In this document: positions 1-9,664 of the stretch, piece by piece
How positions within the stretch are numbered: the stretch's first letter is position 1
Layout: each line of letters begins with the position of its first letter
NCBI RefSeq assembly: GCF_000025185.1
Contig: NC_013720.1
Location: 4,712,001-4,776,000 of the forward strand
Source of the DNA: Pirellula staleyi DSM 6068
GTDB lineage: Bacteria > Planctomycetota > Planctomycetia > Pirellulales > Pirellulaceae
Direction of reading: 5' to 3'
DNA: 64,000 bases
Made by a program: the position numbers and the translations under genes
The notes under the pieces: model-generated
Databases searched by the model: none
Told to the model about the DNA's origin: nothing
Seen by the model: the letters and a program-made list of their open reading frames with translations, nothing else

Positions 1-1962
1 ATTCAGCGCTCGCTGAACTTCTTCAGCAGCCTCGATCGCAAAGCGTCGATCGAATCGGTGATGCTCTTGGGAAATACCGTCAAGCTCCCTGGTTTGACGC
101 AGTACCTCTCCAAACACCTGGGCTACGACGTCAAAGAAATCGACTCGTTCACGCGGCTCACCGGTGCCCAGGTCGTCACGTCCCCGAGCTTCAAAGACAA
201 CATGCTCGCCTTCGGCGGCTGTTACGGCTTATGCCTCCAAGGTCTTGGCAAGTCGAAGCTGGGGACCAACCTGCTGCCTCGCGAAATCCTCACGCAGCGC
301 ATGATCAAGGCCAAGAAGCCTTGGGCAGTTGGGGCCGTAGCGACCGTGATCCTCGCCTGCGCGTTCAACTACATCTTCACCTACCGTGTGTGGAATGAAG
401 TGAACCCCAAGACCACCGTGCAAGGTGTCGCTTGGGAATCGGCCATGACCGAAGCGGGGAATGTCACCAAGACTAGCTCCACGTATATCACGGCCGACAA
501 AGACAAAGTCGCTAAGTTCGATATGCTCAAGCAAATTGGGCAGGAAGTGGTGGGAGCTGGTGACCGCCGCGTGCTCTGGCTCGAGCTGATGAAAGCCCTC
601 AACGAGTCGATGCCAAAGATGGCCGACACGCTGCAGCCTGGCGAAATTCCCGACGTTAAAAAACTGCCATTTGATAAACGTAAGGATCTGAAGATCTCGT
701 ACGTCGAAACGCAGTACTATCCCGAACTGAGTCTCTGGTTCACCAGCGAGGTGAAGAAGAAGTACCTCGAGCTCAACCCTGAGCTCATGACTGCTCCACC
801 TGCCGGTGCCACCCCGGGCACTCCTGGTATGCCGGGGGCTGTCCCTCCGGTCGCTGCGATGCCAGCCATGCCTCCCGCTATGCCTGGAGCCATGCCGGGT
901 GCGATGCCGGGAGCCATGCCCGGCATGATGCCAGGAATGATGCCCGGTGGTGGTGTCGATCCTGTCACTGGTTTGCCGATGGCCTCGAGCAGTTCGTCGA
1001 CCGACGTTTCGATGGTGCAGATTCCTGGTCCTAAAGGTCCAGGCTGGGTGGTCGAACTGGCTGGCTATCACTACTACAACGACCCAGCGGATCGTCGTAA
1101 CGCCGGTCCAGCGCATGTGAAGAACACGCTGCTCAAGCAACTCAAAGAGGGCTCGATTGAAGTCCCCGTCGGTGCTGGCGGCATGCTCGATCGTTTCACG
1201 ATGAAAGAGCTCGGAATTGGCTATGCCATCCTGGCTCTCGATCCTAAACCGGTCGATCACCAAATCCCGAACCCCAATTATGTTCCACCGGTAGGCGTCG
1301 GAATGACCGACGGCTTTGGTGGGATGCCAGGGTCGATGCCGATGCCTCCGATGCCAGGTGCCAAGCCACCGGGAGCGAAGGGGGCCACCGATAAACCGGC
1401 GGTCGATCCAGCTGAAAATCCTCCGTTCTTCAAGGTGAGCCGCTACAACTTCATCATCCAGTTCTGCTGGCAAGAAAAGCCGATGAACGTGCGACTCGAA
1501 GAGCGTGCCAAGGCTCAGCTCGAAGCGCAGCAAAAGGCAGCGGAAGCTGCTGCAGCCGCTGCTGCGGGTGGCGTTCCTGGTGCTGTCCCAGGTGTTCCTG
1601 GCACCATGCCGGGCGTCCCAGGTGTGGCACCTACCGTTCCTGGTGTGGCTCCTGTCGCACCACCCGCGATCCCTGCGGCACCTATTCCAGCGGCACCCGT
1701 TCCAGGTGCAGTCGCACCTGCTCCTGGTCTGCCCGCTCCCGCAGCTCCAGCTCCTGGACAAATTGCACCTGCACAAGCAGCTCCTGGACAAGTGGCACCC
1801 GGCCCCGTAGCTCCTGCGCCGGCTGCTCCTGCTCCCGTAGCCCCCGCACCTGCTGCACCTGGCGCGGCTCCAGCCGTTCCAGCGGAACTCACTGGCGACC
1901 TGCCTGTTGAAGCTCCCCCGGCCGCCCCCGCAGCTGCTCCACCTGTCAATCCTGTCCCTTGA
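1..1962 (+). CDS. PilM/PilN-like pilus or secretion assembly protein (5' end outside window)
   Basis: The reading frame is open from the first base, so the N-terminus lies upstream. The first ~70 visible residues look like the end of an actin-like PilM fold (LLGNTVKLPGLTQYLS, then AFGGCYGLCLQGL). A single membrane helix follows at about residues 107-128, then a periplasmic part, which suggests a natural PilM-PilN fusion. PilM is the cytoplasmic ring protein of type IV pilus machines and PilN its membrane partner. The periplasmic part contains a Met-Pro-Gly/Ala repeat block (bases ~820-950) and ends in an Ala/Pro/Val-rich tail of more than 120 residues. The next gene begins 25 bases downstream and has similar repeats, so the two are probably cotranscribed. 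The PilM-like assignment is fairly safe; the PilN role is inferred from topology. Confidence 0.7.
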   Translation: MQRSLNFFSSLDRKASIESVMLLGNTVKLPGLTQYLSKHLGYDVKEIDSFTRLTGAQVVTSPSFKDNMLAFGGCYGLCLQGLGKSKLGTNLLPREILTQRMIKAKKPWAVGAVATVILACAFNYIFTYRVWNEVNPKTTVQGVAWESAMTEAGNVTKTSSTYITADKDKVAKFDMLKQIGQEVVGAGDRRVLWLELMKALNESMPKMADTLQPGEIPDVKKLPFDKRKDLKISYVETQYYPELSLWFTSEVKKKYLELNPELMTAPPAGATPGTPGMPGAVPPVAAMPAMPPAMPGAMPGAMPGAMPGMMPGMMPGGGVDPVTGLPMASSSSSTDVSMVQIPGPKGPGWVVELAGYHYYNDPADRRNAGPAHVKNTLLKQLKEGSIEVPVGAGGMLDRFTMKELGIGYAILALDPKPVDHQIPNPNYVPPVGVGMTDGFGGMPGSMPMPPMPGAKPPGAKGATDKPAVDPAENPPFFKVSRYNFIIQFCWQEKPMNVRLEERAKAQLEAQQKAAEAAAAAAAGGVPGAVPGVPGTMPGVPGVAPTVPGVAPVAPPAIPAAPIPAAPVPGAVAPAPGLPAPAAPAPGQIAPAQAAPGQVAPGPVAPAPAAPAPVAPAPAAPGAAPAVPAELTGDLPVEAPPAAPAAAPPVNPVP

Positions 1963-1987
1963 TCTCCCGTAGGAAAGCTTGCCCAAC

Positions 1988-3931
1988 ATGGACAAACTCA
2001 AAGAACAACTGGCTGTCGTCAAGCAGCACTCGTTCTGGGTGATGTGCGTGGCCATCCTGGGAATCAGTGTGGCCAGCTGGTACGTCTCGACGAACAAACT
2101 TCGCGAAGAGCAAAAAAAGCAGCTGTCGACCATCGAATCGCAGCTCAATTCGCTCAGCTCGTTCGTCACGGCCAATCCACTGCATCCCAACCAGACGACC
2201 AATCAGCGGATGGATGAACTCAGCCGCGCTTACGCCACCAAAGTGGCTGAAGGTTGGGGTCTGCAGTACAAGAATCAAGAGTCGATTCTGGTCTGGCCGA
2301 ACTCGTTCGGTGAAGACTTCACACGGATGGTCGACCCCCTGCGTCCGATCGAAAACCTCCCGTTTCCGACGCCGATTACGCAGGAACTTTCGTCGGACCT
2401 GAAGACGATCTACCGTAACTACGTCGAACTCGAACTTCCCACCCTCGCGACCACGATTGGTGCCGAATGGAAGGCCCAAAGCCTGCCGGGCCAATCGACC
2501 GGCAGCGGCGCTGAAGGGATGATGCCGTCGTTTGGCTCCACACCTGGAATGATGCCTGGTATGAATCCTGGTATGCCAGGACAAACGCAGCTCGGCCCCG
2601 ATGGACTGCCGATTCAAATGGTCGACAAGTCGATCGTGCTGTGGGATCCCGCCAATCAGGCCGAAATCCTCACACGTCACTTCATTTTGACCAGTAAGGT
2701 CGAACTCCCTTCGACGCTCGAAGTGCTCTATGCCCAAGAGGATTTCTGGGTTCTCCAGAACATCATGGACATGATCAAAGCGACGAACGAAGGAGCTGAA
2801 GCTCGCCACGAAGCTGCGATCAAGAAGATCGACTTCATTCGAATCGGTCGTACGGCGATGGGTCTTGCTGGAACGGTTCGCCCGGTCGGTGCTCCTACGA
2901 TGCCAGGCATGACTCCCGGAATGCCCGGCTCGGAAGGTATGCCAGGTGCCATGCCCGGATCGATGCCCGGTGGTTCGCTGCCTGGAGGATTGCCTGGCGC
3001 AATGCCGGGGATGTTGCCTGGCGGTGTTCCACCTGCGACTGGGATGCCTGGCGCGATGCCAGGAGCTATGCCCGGCGCAATGCCGGGGATGTCACCTATG
3101 GCTCCCATGGCTCCCGGCATGGACGGCACCAGTAGCTCGATGCCCGGCATGGGGATGGTCAGTGCCGACCCGGCTGAAGGTCGCTATGTCGACAACAACT
3201 ATCAACCACTTCCTGCTTCGCGATTGCGTGCCGCACTCACTTCCACCAATCCTCAGGATGCGATCTTGGCTGTCGCGAAGCGGATGCCTGTTCGCCTCCG
3301 TTTCCATGTCGATCAACGACGCGTCAACAAGCTGCTGGCACAATGCGGCAACGCCAAGTTGCCTGTAGAAGTGAAGCAAGTTCGCGTGAATCGTACCCCC
3401 GCAGCGCCTGGTGCCATGGGTGGCAACTCGGCTGGTGGCGGTGCCGAAGGTTACATGTCGACCCCCAGCCCTAGCATGGACTACGGCATGGAAGGTGGCA
3501 GCAGCAGCATGATGCCAGGGATGATGCCCGGCATGGAAGGTGGCAGCGGAATGATGCCCGGCGGTATGCCTGGTATTCCGAGCCGCACTGGCAGCCTGAC
3601 TGGCGATGCCACGATCGACCAGAACATCATTCAGATCGAGCTTTACGGCATTGTGTACCTATACAACCCGGTGAACTTGTCGCAACTCGGTTTGCTCGAT
3701 CCGACCGCTCCGAACACTGCCGCACTGCCAACCGGCATGCCAGGTGTCACCGAAGCTGCTGTGGTTCCGGCCCCAGTTGCCCCAGCACCGATTGCTCCTG
3801 TGGCACCTGCTGGCACGGCACCTGTCGCTCCTGTGGCGACGCCACCAGCGGCTGCTCCTGGCGTTCCTTCGGCAGCTGCTCCTGTGGCTCCGATTCCGAC
3901 CACCCCGGTGGCAGCACCGGTGGGGCCGTAG
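1988..3931 (+). CDS. PilO-like membrane protein with Met-Pro-Gly repeats
   Basis: This 647-residue protein has a short cytoplasmic N-terminus, one membrane helix at about residues 14-34, a short coiled coil (~36-60) and a long periplasmic part. That layout matches PilO/PilN-type alignment proteins, but I cannot show family membership by motif. Met-Pro-Gly repeats appear near bases 2540-2590, 2900-3130 and 3500-3580, and the C-terminus is an Ala/Pro/Val tail like that of the preceding gene. I chose ATG 1988 because AGGAAAG lies about 10 bases upstream; the TTG at 1979 is too close to that site. It sits between the PilM-like gene and a third repeat protein, so a role in the same envelope-spanning complex is likely. 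Confidence 0.65.
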   Translation: MDKLKEQLAVVKQHSFWVMCVAILGISVASWYVSTNKLREEQKKQLSTIESQLNSLSSFVTANPLHPNQTTNQRMDELSRAYATKVAEGWGLQYKNQESILVWPNSFGEDFTRMVDPLRPIENLPFPTPITQELSSDLKTIYRNYVELELPTLATTIGAEWKAQSLPGQSTGSGAEGMMPSFGSTPGMMPGMNPGMPGQTQLGPDGLPIQMVDKSIVLWDPANQAEILTRHFILTSKVELPSTLEVLYAQEDFWVLQNIMDMIKATNEGAEARHEAAIKKIDFIRIGRTAMGLAGTVRPVGAPTMPGMTPGMPGSEGMPGAMPGSMPGGSLPGGLPGAMPGMLPGGVPPATGMPGAMPGAMPGAMPGMSPMAPMAPGMDGTSSSMPGMGMVSADPAEGRYVDNNYQPLPASRLRAALTSTNPQDAILAVAKRMPVRLRFHVDQRRVNKLLAQCGNAKLPVEVKQVRVNRTPAAPGAMGGNSAGGGAEGYMSTPSPSMDYGMEGGSSSMMPGMMPGMEGGSGMMPGGMPGIPSRTGSLTGDATIDQNIIQIELYGIVYLYNPVNLSQLGLLDPTAPNTAALPTGMPGVTEAAVVPAPVAPAPIAPVAPAGTAPVAPVATPPAAAPGVPSAAAPVAPIPTTPVAAPVGP

Positions 3932-4077
3932 CTTGGCTGGAAGGGTCCGTACGTTGTTTTGGCGAGAGTGGTTTGTAACAAGTTCTCAGTTACTAATGAC
4001 TTAGCCAACCGAAGATGGAATAATTCAAAGCAGATCGATCGAGGGCTATCGATCAGTTTTTTGGAAAGAGACGTCCC

Positions 4078-6396
4078 ATGAAAAAACCAAAGATCAGCTT
4101 GGACATGTCGAAAATCCAAGGCCTGCTCGTTCAGCACGTCGAAAAGATTGTGCTGTTGGTGGTGGTGCTCGTCGCGTGCTGGTTTGTGTACCAGGGCTAC
4201 TCGATTGAAGGCTTGGCGCAGAACAAAACGCCATCGAGCCTGAAAGAAAGTGCCCAGCGTGCCACTTCGCACATCAATCGCCCCACGGTGTGGGACGAGA
4301 TCGTCAAAACGCGCTCGGTGCCGATGGATGTTCCGGAGAAAGTGACGCAAGGGCACAAACCTGCCGATGCACTTGCGTATCGTCTTCCGAACGCCTGGAA
4401 CCGAAGCGACTTTCCGAAGCTCAGTCGCCGTGTTGATCCAAAGCTCTTTCCGCCGATCAACCTGAAGGTTGTTCCGATGGTCGGCCCGCTGGCATATTAC
4501 GACCCCAATCCACCCCAACCGGGAACGGGGACGGGACTCGCCACATCGACCGACGATCCGCTCGACCTCGCGACTTTGATGGAAGCGGAACTTGCTTCGG
4601 AACCGAGCAAGCCCAAGCCAAAACCTAAGAAGATGGTGATGGATCCAGCCACCGGCATGATGGTGGAAGCTCCCAAGGGTGGACGTAATCCACGTGGCCG
4701 CCAGCCTTATCCAGGCATGGAAGGCTCGGAGATGCTGGCTCCTACAGCCGAGGGCTCGATGCCCGGCGCGATGTACGACCCCAGTGGCTCGGGGATGTAC
4801 GGAACAGGGCAAGCGGCCATGCTGAATCCCGAGAGTGTTCTCGGTTTCCGTCCGCAAGGTCCCACGATTGCGCGGCCCACCCGCTGCGTAACCGTGATGG
4901 CTGTGGTGCCCGTGGAACGACAAATCGAAGAATTCGAAAATGCTTTGGAATCGGGGCTCGACTACGATCCGCTTCGCGATCAGCCGCGCTATTTGCAGTT
5001 CGGTGTCGAACGTGCCGACGTGACGGAAGATCCGTTCATCGATCCTGCGACGGCAAAGTGGGAACCTCTCAAGGTGATCGCTTCACTCGCCGAAAGCGCA
5101 AACTGGGCCGGATACCCTGAAGAAGTGTCCGATCCGAATTACATCGACCCTGCTTACTTCGATCCTAACACCCGTACGGCAGTGAATGTGCTGACGCACC
5201 CAGCGCCACCATTCATGCAGCGTAATTTGTGGGACTTGCTCTATCATCCCGACGTTCCCCTTCCAGCCTTGCAAGTGACCGAACTTGGCCCTGATGGCCG
5301 GCCCATCATGCCAGTTGTTCCCGGTGCTGAAGATCCAGAAATCAGCGAAGACCTCCCGATTGCTCCGATCACAGGTCCCGGAATGCCAGGGATGATGGGT
5401 GGCGAAGGAAGCTACGGCAGTGGTGCTCCGGGGATGATGCCAGGTGGCGGTGGGGGGATGCGTCCACAATCGCGACCCCAGCGTGGTGGCATGATGGGTG
5501 GAGCGCCCGGCATGTACGGCAGTGAAAGTGGCGGCAGTGGCATGTACGGTGCCAGTGGAGTCGCTACCCCCACGATTGCCAAGTATAAATTGCTCCGCTT
5601 CAACGACATGGAAGTGAAGCAAGGGCGTGTCTATCGCTATCGCGTCCGCCTGCTGGTCGAAGACCCGAACCATCCTGCTAATCCACTGGCAGCGCCTAGC
5701 ATCCAGTCGCTTGATGATCCAGTTCGCGAACGAGTGAAAGCGCTCGAAGCTGATGAAGCCAAGCGAGCCGACAAGCGTCGCACGTTCTGGCGTGTCTCGG
5801 ACTGGAGCGAGCCTAGCGAACTTGTAAAACTCCCCGATAGCGAATCGTTCTTTGCCAAGAGCGTGGTGGCACCTCCTTCGTCGGAAGTGGTTCCAGGCAA
5901 GCCTCGCGTTCCGAACAAAGAGCACACAGCCACAACCTTGGCCGTGGTGTGGGACGATGTGAAGCGAGTCGATGTTCCAGCGCCGCTGGAAGTTCTGCGC
6001 GGCAGCACGGTGAACTTCCAAGCCGATGCTCAGGTGATTCACCCCGCACTCGCTTCCGAGCGTAAGCTGACGAAGTATGTCTTCAAGACGCAAGCGGTGG
6101 TTGCCGACATCAGCGGTGGAGAAGTAATTCCGCCACTGCAACGTGCCAATGATAAGCCCCTCAATGCACCGGGCGAGCTGCTGATCTTCGATCGTTTCGG
6201 CAAACTGCAAGTCCGTCACGAAACCGACGATATCGAAGCGATGCGGCGCTACACCATTCCGGAACCACCGAAACCAACCACCACCACCCCTGGTATGGAA
6301 GGTTCGACCGACCCGACCATGTCGGGCTACGACGATCTGATGAATATGGGCCCGGGTGGACGTCCACCACGCCGTCCGCGCGGCTCGCAGCCGTAA
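4078..6396 (+). CDS. Membrane-anchored periplasmic protein of the PilM-like operon
   Basis: This 772-residue protein has a basic N-terminus, one membrane helix at about residues 23-42 and a large periplasmic region. The periplasmic part includes Gly/Met/Pro/Ser-rich segments (bases ~4690-4810 and ~5375-5560) and a more ordered domain around bases 5575-5820, where a VYRYRVRLLVEDPNHP stretch looks like a beta-sandwich strand. The C-terminal ~40 residues are Pro/Gly/Arg-rich. It follows the PilO-like gene by 146 bases and shares its composition. By position it could play a PilP-like role linking the inner-membrane complex to a secretin, but there is no sequence proof. It is followed by a strong bidirectional terminator. 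Confidence 0.6.
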   Translation: MKKPKISLDMSKIQGLLVQHVEKIVLLVVVLVACWFVYQGYSIEGLAQNKTPSSLKESAQRATSHINRPTVWDEIVKTRSVPMDVPEKVTQGHKPADALAYRLPNAWNRSDFPKLSRRVDPKLFPPINLKVVPMVGPLAYYDPNPPQPGTGTGLATSTDDPLDLATLMEAELASEPSKPKPKPKKMVMDPATGMMVEAPKGGRNPRGRQPYPGMEGSEMLAPTAEGSMPGAMYDPSGSGMYGTGQAAMLNPESVLGFRPQGPTIARPTRCVTVMAVVPVERQIEEFENALESGLDYDPLRDQPRYLQFGVERADVTEDPFIDPATAKWEPLKVIASLAESANWAGYPEEVSDPNYIDPAYFDPNTRTAVNVLTHPAPPFMQRNLWDLLYHPDVPLPALQVTELGPDGRPIMPVVPGAEDPEISEDLPIAPITGPGMPGMMGGEGSYGSGAPGMMPGGGGGMRPQSRPQRGGMMGGAPGMYGSESGGSGMYGASGVATPTIAKYKLLRFNDMEVKQGRVYRYRVRLLVEDPNHPANPLAAPSIQSLDDPVRERVKALEADEAKRADKRRTFWRVSDWSEPSELVKLPDSESFFAKSVVAPPSSEVVPGKPRVPNKEHTATTLAVVWDDVKRVDVPAPLEVLRGSTVNFQADAQVIHPALASERKLTKYVFKTQAVVADISGGEVIPPLQRANDKPLNAPGELLIFDRFGKLQVRHETDDIEAMRRYTIPEPPKPTTTTPGMEGSTDPTMSGYDDLMNMGPGGRPPRRPRGSQP

Positions 6397-6470
6397 CGTA
6401 TCAGCTGCTTCAACCAGGCTTGTGAATCAGCATCTTAAATCGCTGGTCACAAGCATCCTGACAAAGTAAA

Positions 6471-6515
6471 AAACGCCGCGTCACTCTCTCGGGAATGACG
6501 CGGCGTTTGTTTTTC
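6471..6515. terminator. Bidirectional rho-independent terminator
   Basis: A perfect 13-base inverted repeat, AAACGCCGCGTCA at 6471-6483 and its complement at 6496-6508, is separated by a 12-base loop. A T-rich run follows on the + strand and an A-rich run precedes the stem, so it can work in both directions. It lies between the convergent Met-Pro-Gly operon and apt. Confidence 0.9.
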
Positions 6516-6627
6516 TTGTCGATGCCCGGCGCGATGAGAGCGCAGTTCAGTTTTTTATAGCGGCTGTTTCGACCATTTCCGCTCTGATTACAAACGCCAC
6601 GCACACAACTCGTCCGTGCGCCAAGCA

Positions 6628-7161
6628 CTAATACTTTAGCAAGCTAAACGACGAATAAGGGGCGAGGGTCTTCACGCCACCCAGAGCAACCAGTTCGATG
6701 GCAAACGCGCAGCCCACCACCGTGGCACCAGTCCGCTCGATCAGCCGACAGCAGGCGCCCACCGTACCACCGGTGGCCAGCAAATCGTCGACCACCAGCA
6801 CTCGCTGTCCCGACTTCAAACCGTCGACGTGAATTTCCAGCGTGTCGCTTCCGTACTCGAGTTCATAGTGGAACGAGTGCGTATCGAAAGGAAGTTTGCC
6901 GGGCTTACGGACTGGTACGAATGCAGCCCCGAGTTGCACCGCCATCGGCGCGGCGAAAATAAATCCGCGTGCCTCGGCGGCAACGATCGCATCGACTTTG
7001 GAGTCCGCAAAGGGCTCGCACAAACGGCGAATCGATTCCTTGAACGCTGGAGGACTCGCCAGTAGGGGAGTAATGTCGCGGAACAAGATTCCTGGCTTCG
7101 GAAAATCAGGGATGTCGCGAATAAAACTTTTCAGGTCCAAGGCGCTGCCGTCGGTCATCAT
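6628..7161 (-). CDS. apt: Adenine phosphoribosyltransferase
   Basis: The enzyme makes AMP from adenine and PRPP in purine salvage, in the cytoplasm. The 177 residues match the family length. The N-terminal hallmark [20 protein letters not shown] is present, followed by an AEARGF segment and the PRPP-binding loop [13 protein letters not shown] near the C-terminal third. Two adjacent ATG codons (7161 and 7158) can serve as start. GGAG lies 4 or 7 bases upstream of them, which favours either over the TTG at 7173. The gene appears to stand alone, with a terminator downstream. Confidence 0.95.
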   Translation of the reverse strand: MMTDGSALDLKSFIRDIPDFPKPGILFRDITPLLASPPAFKESIRRLCEPFADSKVDAIVAAEARGFIFAAPMAVQLGAAFVPVRKPGKLPFDTHSFHYELEYGSDTLEIHVDGLKSGQRVLVVDDLLATGGTVGACCRLIERTGATVVGCAFAIELVALGGVKTLAPYSSFSLLKY

Positions 7162-7329
7162 CGTGCTCCGCAATTACTCAATCAGACGATTCACAGAGGG
7201 AACCAAAGCGATCGACGCATGACGCTGCGACCGGACGCTCCACTTTGCCCGCGAATATAGAGTTCCCCGCGAGCACTTACAAAGGGGAGTCGTCGCGCGA
7301 GCTCGGTGCAGTGCCGGTTTTGAAATGCA

Positions 7330-8070
7330 CTACCGGCTGAAATTCCAGGCATCGTTGCCATAGCGATCGCGCACCAGTTGATCGAGCTCGCTCTCGCTGG
7401 GACGAGCACTTTCACCAGCCGCCCCGAAAGCATGCACTAGCGCATGCTCGAGGGCTATTCGATCAATCTGCAAATTCGTTACGAACTGCTGATGGTCGCG
7501 CGCGGCTCGATACTCGGGTTCGCGAGGGGGTGGCAACAGCAGTTCACTGACGAGCGCGAGTTCAAAGTCGATCAGCAGCGTGCCGTGATACAGCAGCCAG
7601 TCGCGTTTTACGCGCAAGCTGTTTCCCGAAACTTTCCGGAGCACGCTCTCTTCACCGAACGCTGGCAAGGCGATATCGCTCGTGCCAACGATCGCGGCAT
7701 CGAGCCCAGCGGCTGCTCGCAGGGCCACGGCCAGCCGCGTCAGCACCGTTTGATGGGCCAGATCGAGGTGCCGCAGTTGGGGTCGGCGCTCGATCGACAG
7801 CAGCACGCTGTACATCAAACAACCTGGTCCCCCCACAATCGTTCCGCCGCCACTCACGCGGCGCAGCACAGGGATTTTTTTGTGACGACAGAGATCCAGC
7901 CGCACTTCGCGCGCGGCTTCGCACGATCTCCCCAGCACCACCACCGGCTCGGAGAATTCCCAAATCCGGAGCATTTCTTCCGCTTCGCCGCGCTCAGCCA
8001 TTTCTAGGAGCGCATCGTCAACCGCCAGCGATACGCGCGGGTCTACGGGTGACCACCGAAGCAGTTTCAT
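7330..8070 (-). CDS. Lipoate/biotin protein ligase family protein (LplA-like)
   Basis: The 246-residue protein belongs to the BPL/LplA family, which attaches or transfers lipoyl, octanoyl or biotinyl groups to lysines of carrier domains. Visible motifs are VLGRSCEAAREV, the loop RRVSGGGTIVGGPGCLMYSV, and a lysine-containing RKVSGNSLRVKRDWLLYHGTL segment that fits the adenylate-binding part. It lacks the ~90-residue C-terminal accessory domain of E. coli LplA, so it could be an octanoyltransferase (LipM type) or need a partner. The upstream ribosome binding site is weak. It is about 170 bases from apt on the same strand and has no lipoyl-pathway neighbour. Confidence 0.85.
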   Translation of the reverse strand: MKLLRWSPVDPRVSLAVDDALLEMAERGEAEEMLRIWEFSEPVVVLGRSCEAAREVRLDLCRHKKIPVLRRVSGGGTIVGGPGCLMYSVLLSIERRPQLRHLDLAHQTVLTRLAVALRAAAGLDAAIVGTSDIALPAFGEESVLRKVSGNSLRVKRDWLLYHGTLLIDFELALVSELLLPPPREPEYRAARDHQQFVTNLQIDRIALEHALVHAFGAAGESARPSESELDQLVRDRYGNDAWNFSR

Positions 8071-8364
8071 GTCACGGAGTTAGCAAAAAGCGATGGCGAA
8101 GAAACAGGGGCCCCCACGATGTGCCAAAATCGACCAATCGGCGACTTCGCGCCCATTTGGCGGTGAAGCGGAGTCTCGAATTGCGGGACTCTGCCAAGCT
8201 GAGAGCAGGGGGACGTGCCTTGACGCTCTCCGGGCTGCTCCTAGACTAACATGTTTACCCCCGATGTGTTCACGCGAACAGCGAGGGTTTCGAGCCAGAT
8301 CTACTACCGACCTACCACTCAGCGACTGGCTGAGCGGTGTCGAGATGCGAGAGATTTCGAGGCG

Positions 8365-9480
8365 ATGACCGACCAGCGACCGACCGACAGCGTAGAGAAA
8401 GCCAGTTCCACCGACGAGCATTCGAAGGTCAACCGGCCCGACGATTCGTTGCCGCCGGTCGAGCCCCCCACCGCCACGTTCATTCTGCAGCTGTTCCTTA
8501 TTCCACTGGCCATCGTCTCGATGGTGGTGCTCGTTTGGCTGATGTTCAGCTGGATGGCCCAGATGGGGCGCGACAACCCCGATCAACTCGTGAGTCAGCT
8601 TCGCAAACTCGACGATCCAAGCTGGCAACGGGCCTACGAACTGGCCGAGCTTCTGCGAAGTTCCGATCCTGCCTACGCCAAGCTTCGCAAGGATGAGAAG
8701 CTCGCCGACGAACTCGTCTCGATTCTCGAAAACGATCTGAAATTCAGCGATCCCAAAGAGATCACCGACGCCCGCATTCAGCGGCGAGTTTATTTGTGCC
8801 GCGCGATCGGCTCGTTCGAGCTCGCTTCGGTTCTTCCGATTCTTTGCAAAGCTGCCACCGAGCCCCAAAAGCTCGTGGATGGTGAAGATGTCGAGGTTCG
8901 CATCGCCGCGCTCGAAGGGCTTGCAATGCTCGCCAGTAATTTGCAAGTCTCCCTCTCTGATGCCGAAAAAGCAAAGCTCCTCTCGACAGTGATTGCCTGC
9001 TCGGAATCGAAGTCTCCGTCTACGCAAGAGACGAATCCCGCTGGCTACATTCCCCAAGCGGAAGTGCGGGCTGTCGCCGCATACACGCTCGGTGTGATTG
9101 ATGGTGACGAAGCGACGGCACGCCTCAAAAAGATGCTGGTCGACACCTATTCCAACGCCCGCTACAACGCCGCAACAGGCCTCGCGCGGCGTGGAGATGT
9201 CGCTGCGATTCCGGTGCTGAAAGAAATGCTCGACCCCGAAAACGAACTTTCCGCGCGGGATGAAAGCAATCCCAACGATCAAGATCGCAAACGGGTGAAC
9301 GTCGTTCTGACTGGCATTCAGGCCACAATGACACTCCACAAAGTGGCTCCCGACGCCGATATCAGCGAACTTGTCGATCGCATCGATCAGCTGCGCAATC
9401 ACGAGTTCAAGCTGATCATCAGCAGCCAACCCCGCATTCAGTCGATTGCCACGGAAGCAATCCAGCGGCTGAAGCCATAA
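8365..9480 (+). CDS. Membrane-anchored HEAT-repeat protein
   Basis: The 371-residue protein has an acidic, hydrophilic N-terminus, one membrane helix at about residues 40-66 and a soluble C-terminal part of short alpha-helical repeats. Repeat-like pieces are VRIAALEGLAMLAS, VRAVAAYTLGVIDGDEA and ARYNAATGLARRGDVAAIPV. HEAT repeats usually mediate protein contacts, so a scaffolding role is the safest guess. I used ATG 8365 because a GAGG lies just upstream; an in-frame ATG at 8251 would add 38 residues and cannot be excluded. It is divergent from the lipoate ligase-like gene. Confidence 0.75.
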   Translation: MTDQRPTDSVEKASSTDEHSKVNRPDDSLPPVEPPTATFILQLFLIPLAIVSMVVLVWLMFSWMAQMGRDNPDQLVSQLRKLDDPSWQRAYELAELLRSSDPAYAKLRKDEKLADELVSILENDLKFSDPKEITDARIQRRVYLCRAIGSFELASVLPILCKAATEPQKLVDGEDVEVRIAALEGLAMLASNLQVSLSDAEKAKLLSTVIACSESKSPSTQETNPAGYIPQAEVRAVAAYTLGVIDGDEATARLKKMLVDTYSNARYNAATGLARRGDVAAIPVLKEMLDPENELSARDESNPNDQDRKRVNVVLTGIQATMTLHKVAPDADISELVDRIDQLRNHEFKLIISSQPRIQSIATEAIQRLKP

Positions 9481-9664
9481 GGCCGAGCTCGATCGCCTTT
9501 GTTCAGTAGGTTCCTGCTCGGATTTGAAGGCCCCGAACTTCTCCGTCAAGAGACTCGCGGCCCACGCGCTGTCGCGTTACTATAAGTCGATCGATGTTGC
9601 GCTCGCTTCTCCCCGTTCGAGCCAACATTTCCTCGATTCCTCGACTTCATGACGGCGGCGAGCG

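Noticed and set aside
820-960. Met-Pro-Gly repeats considered as a possible CRISPR-like or minisatellite array
   Set aside because: The repeats are short, in frame, degenerate at silent positions and continuous within a coding sequence, so they are protein repeats.
229-2202. Long antisense open frame (657 residues) opposite the PilM-like gene
   Set aside because: It has an Arg/Cys/His-rich composition without domains and mirrors the real gene's repeats on the other strand, a typical shadow in GC-rich coding DNA.
3643-4923. Antisense open frame of 426 residues
   Set aside because: It spans the boundary of two real genes on the other strand and has no domain or start signal.
8080-9549. Antisense open frame of 489 residues opposite the HEAT-repeat gene
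   Set aside because: The + strand has a membrane helix and HEAT-like repeats; the antisense translation has neither and no ribosome binding site.
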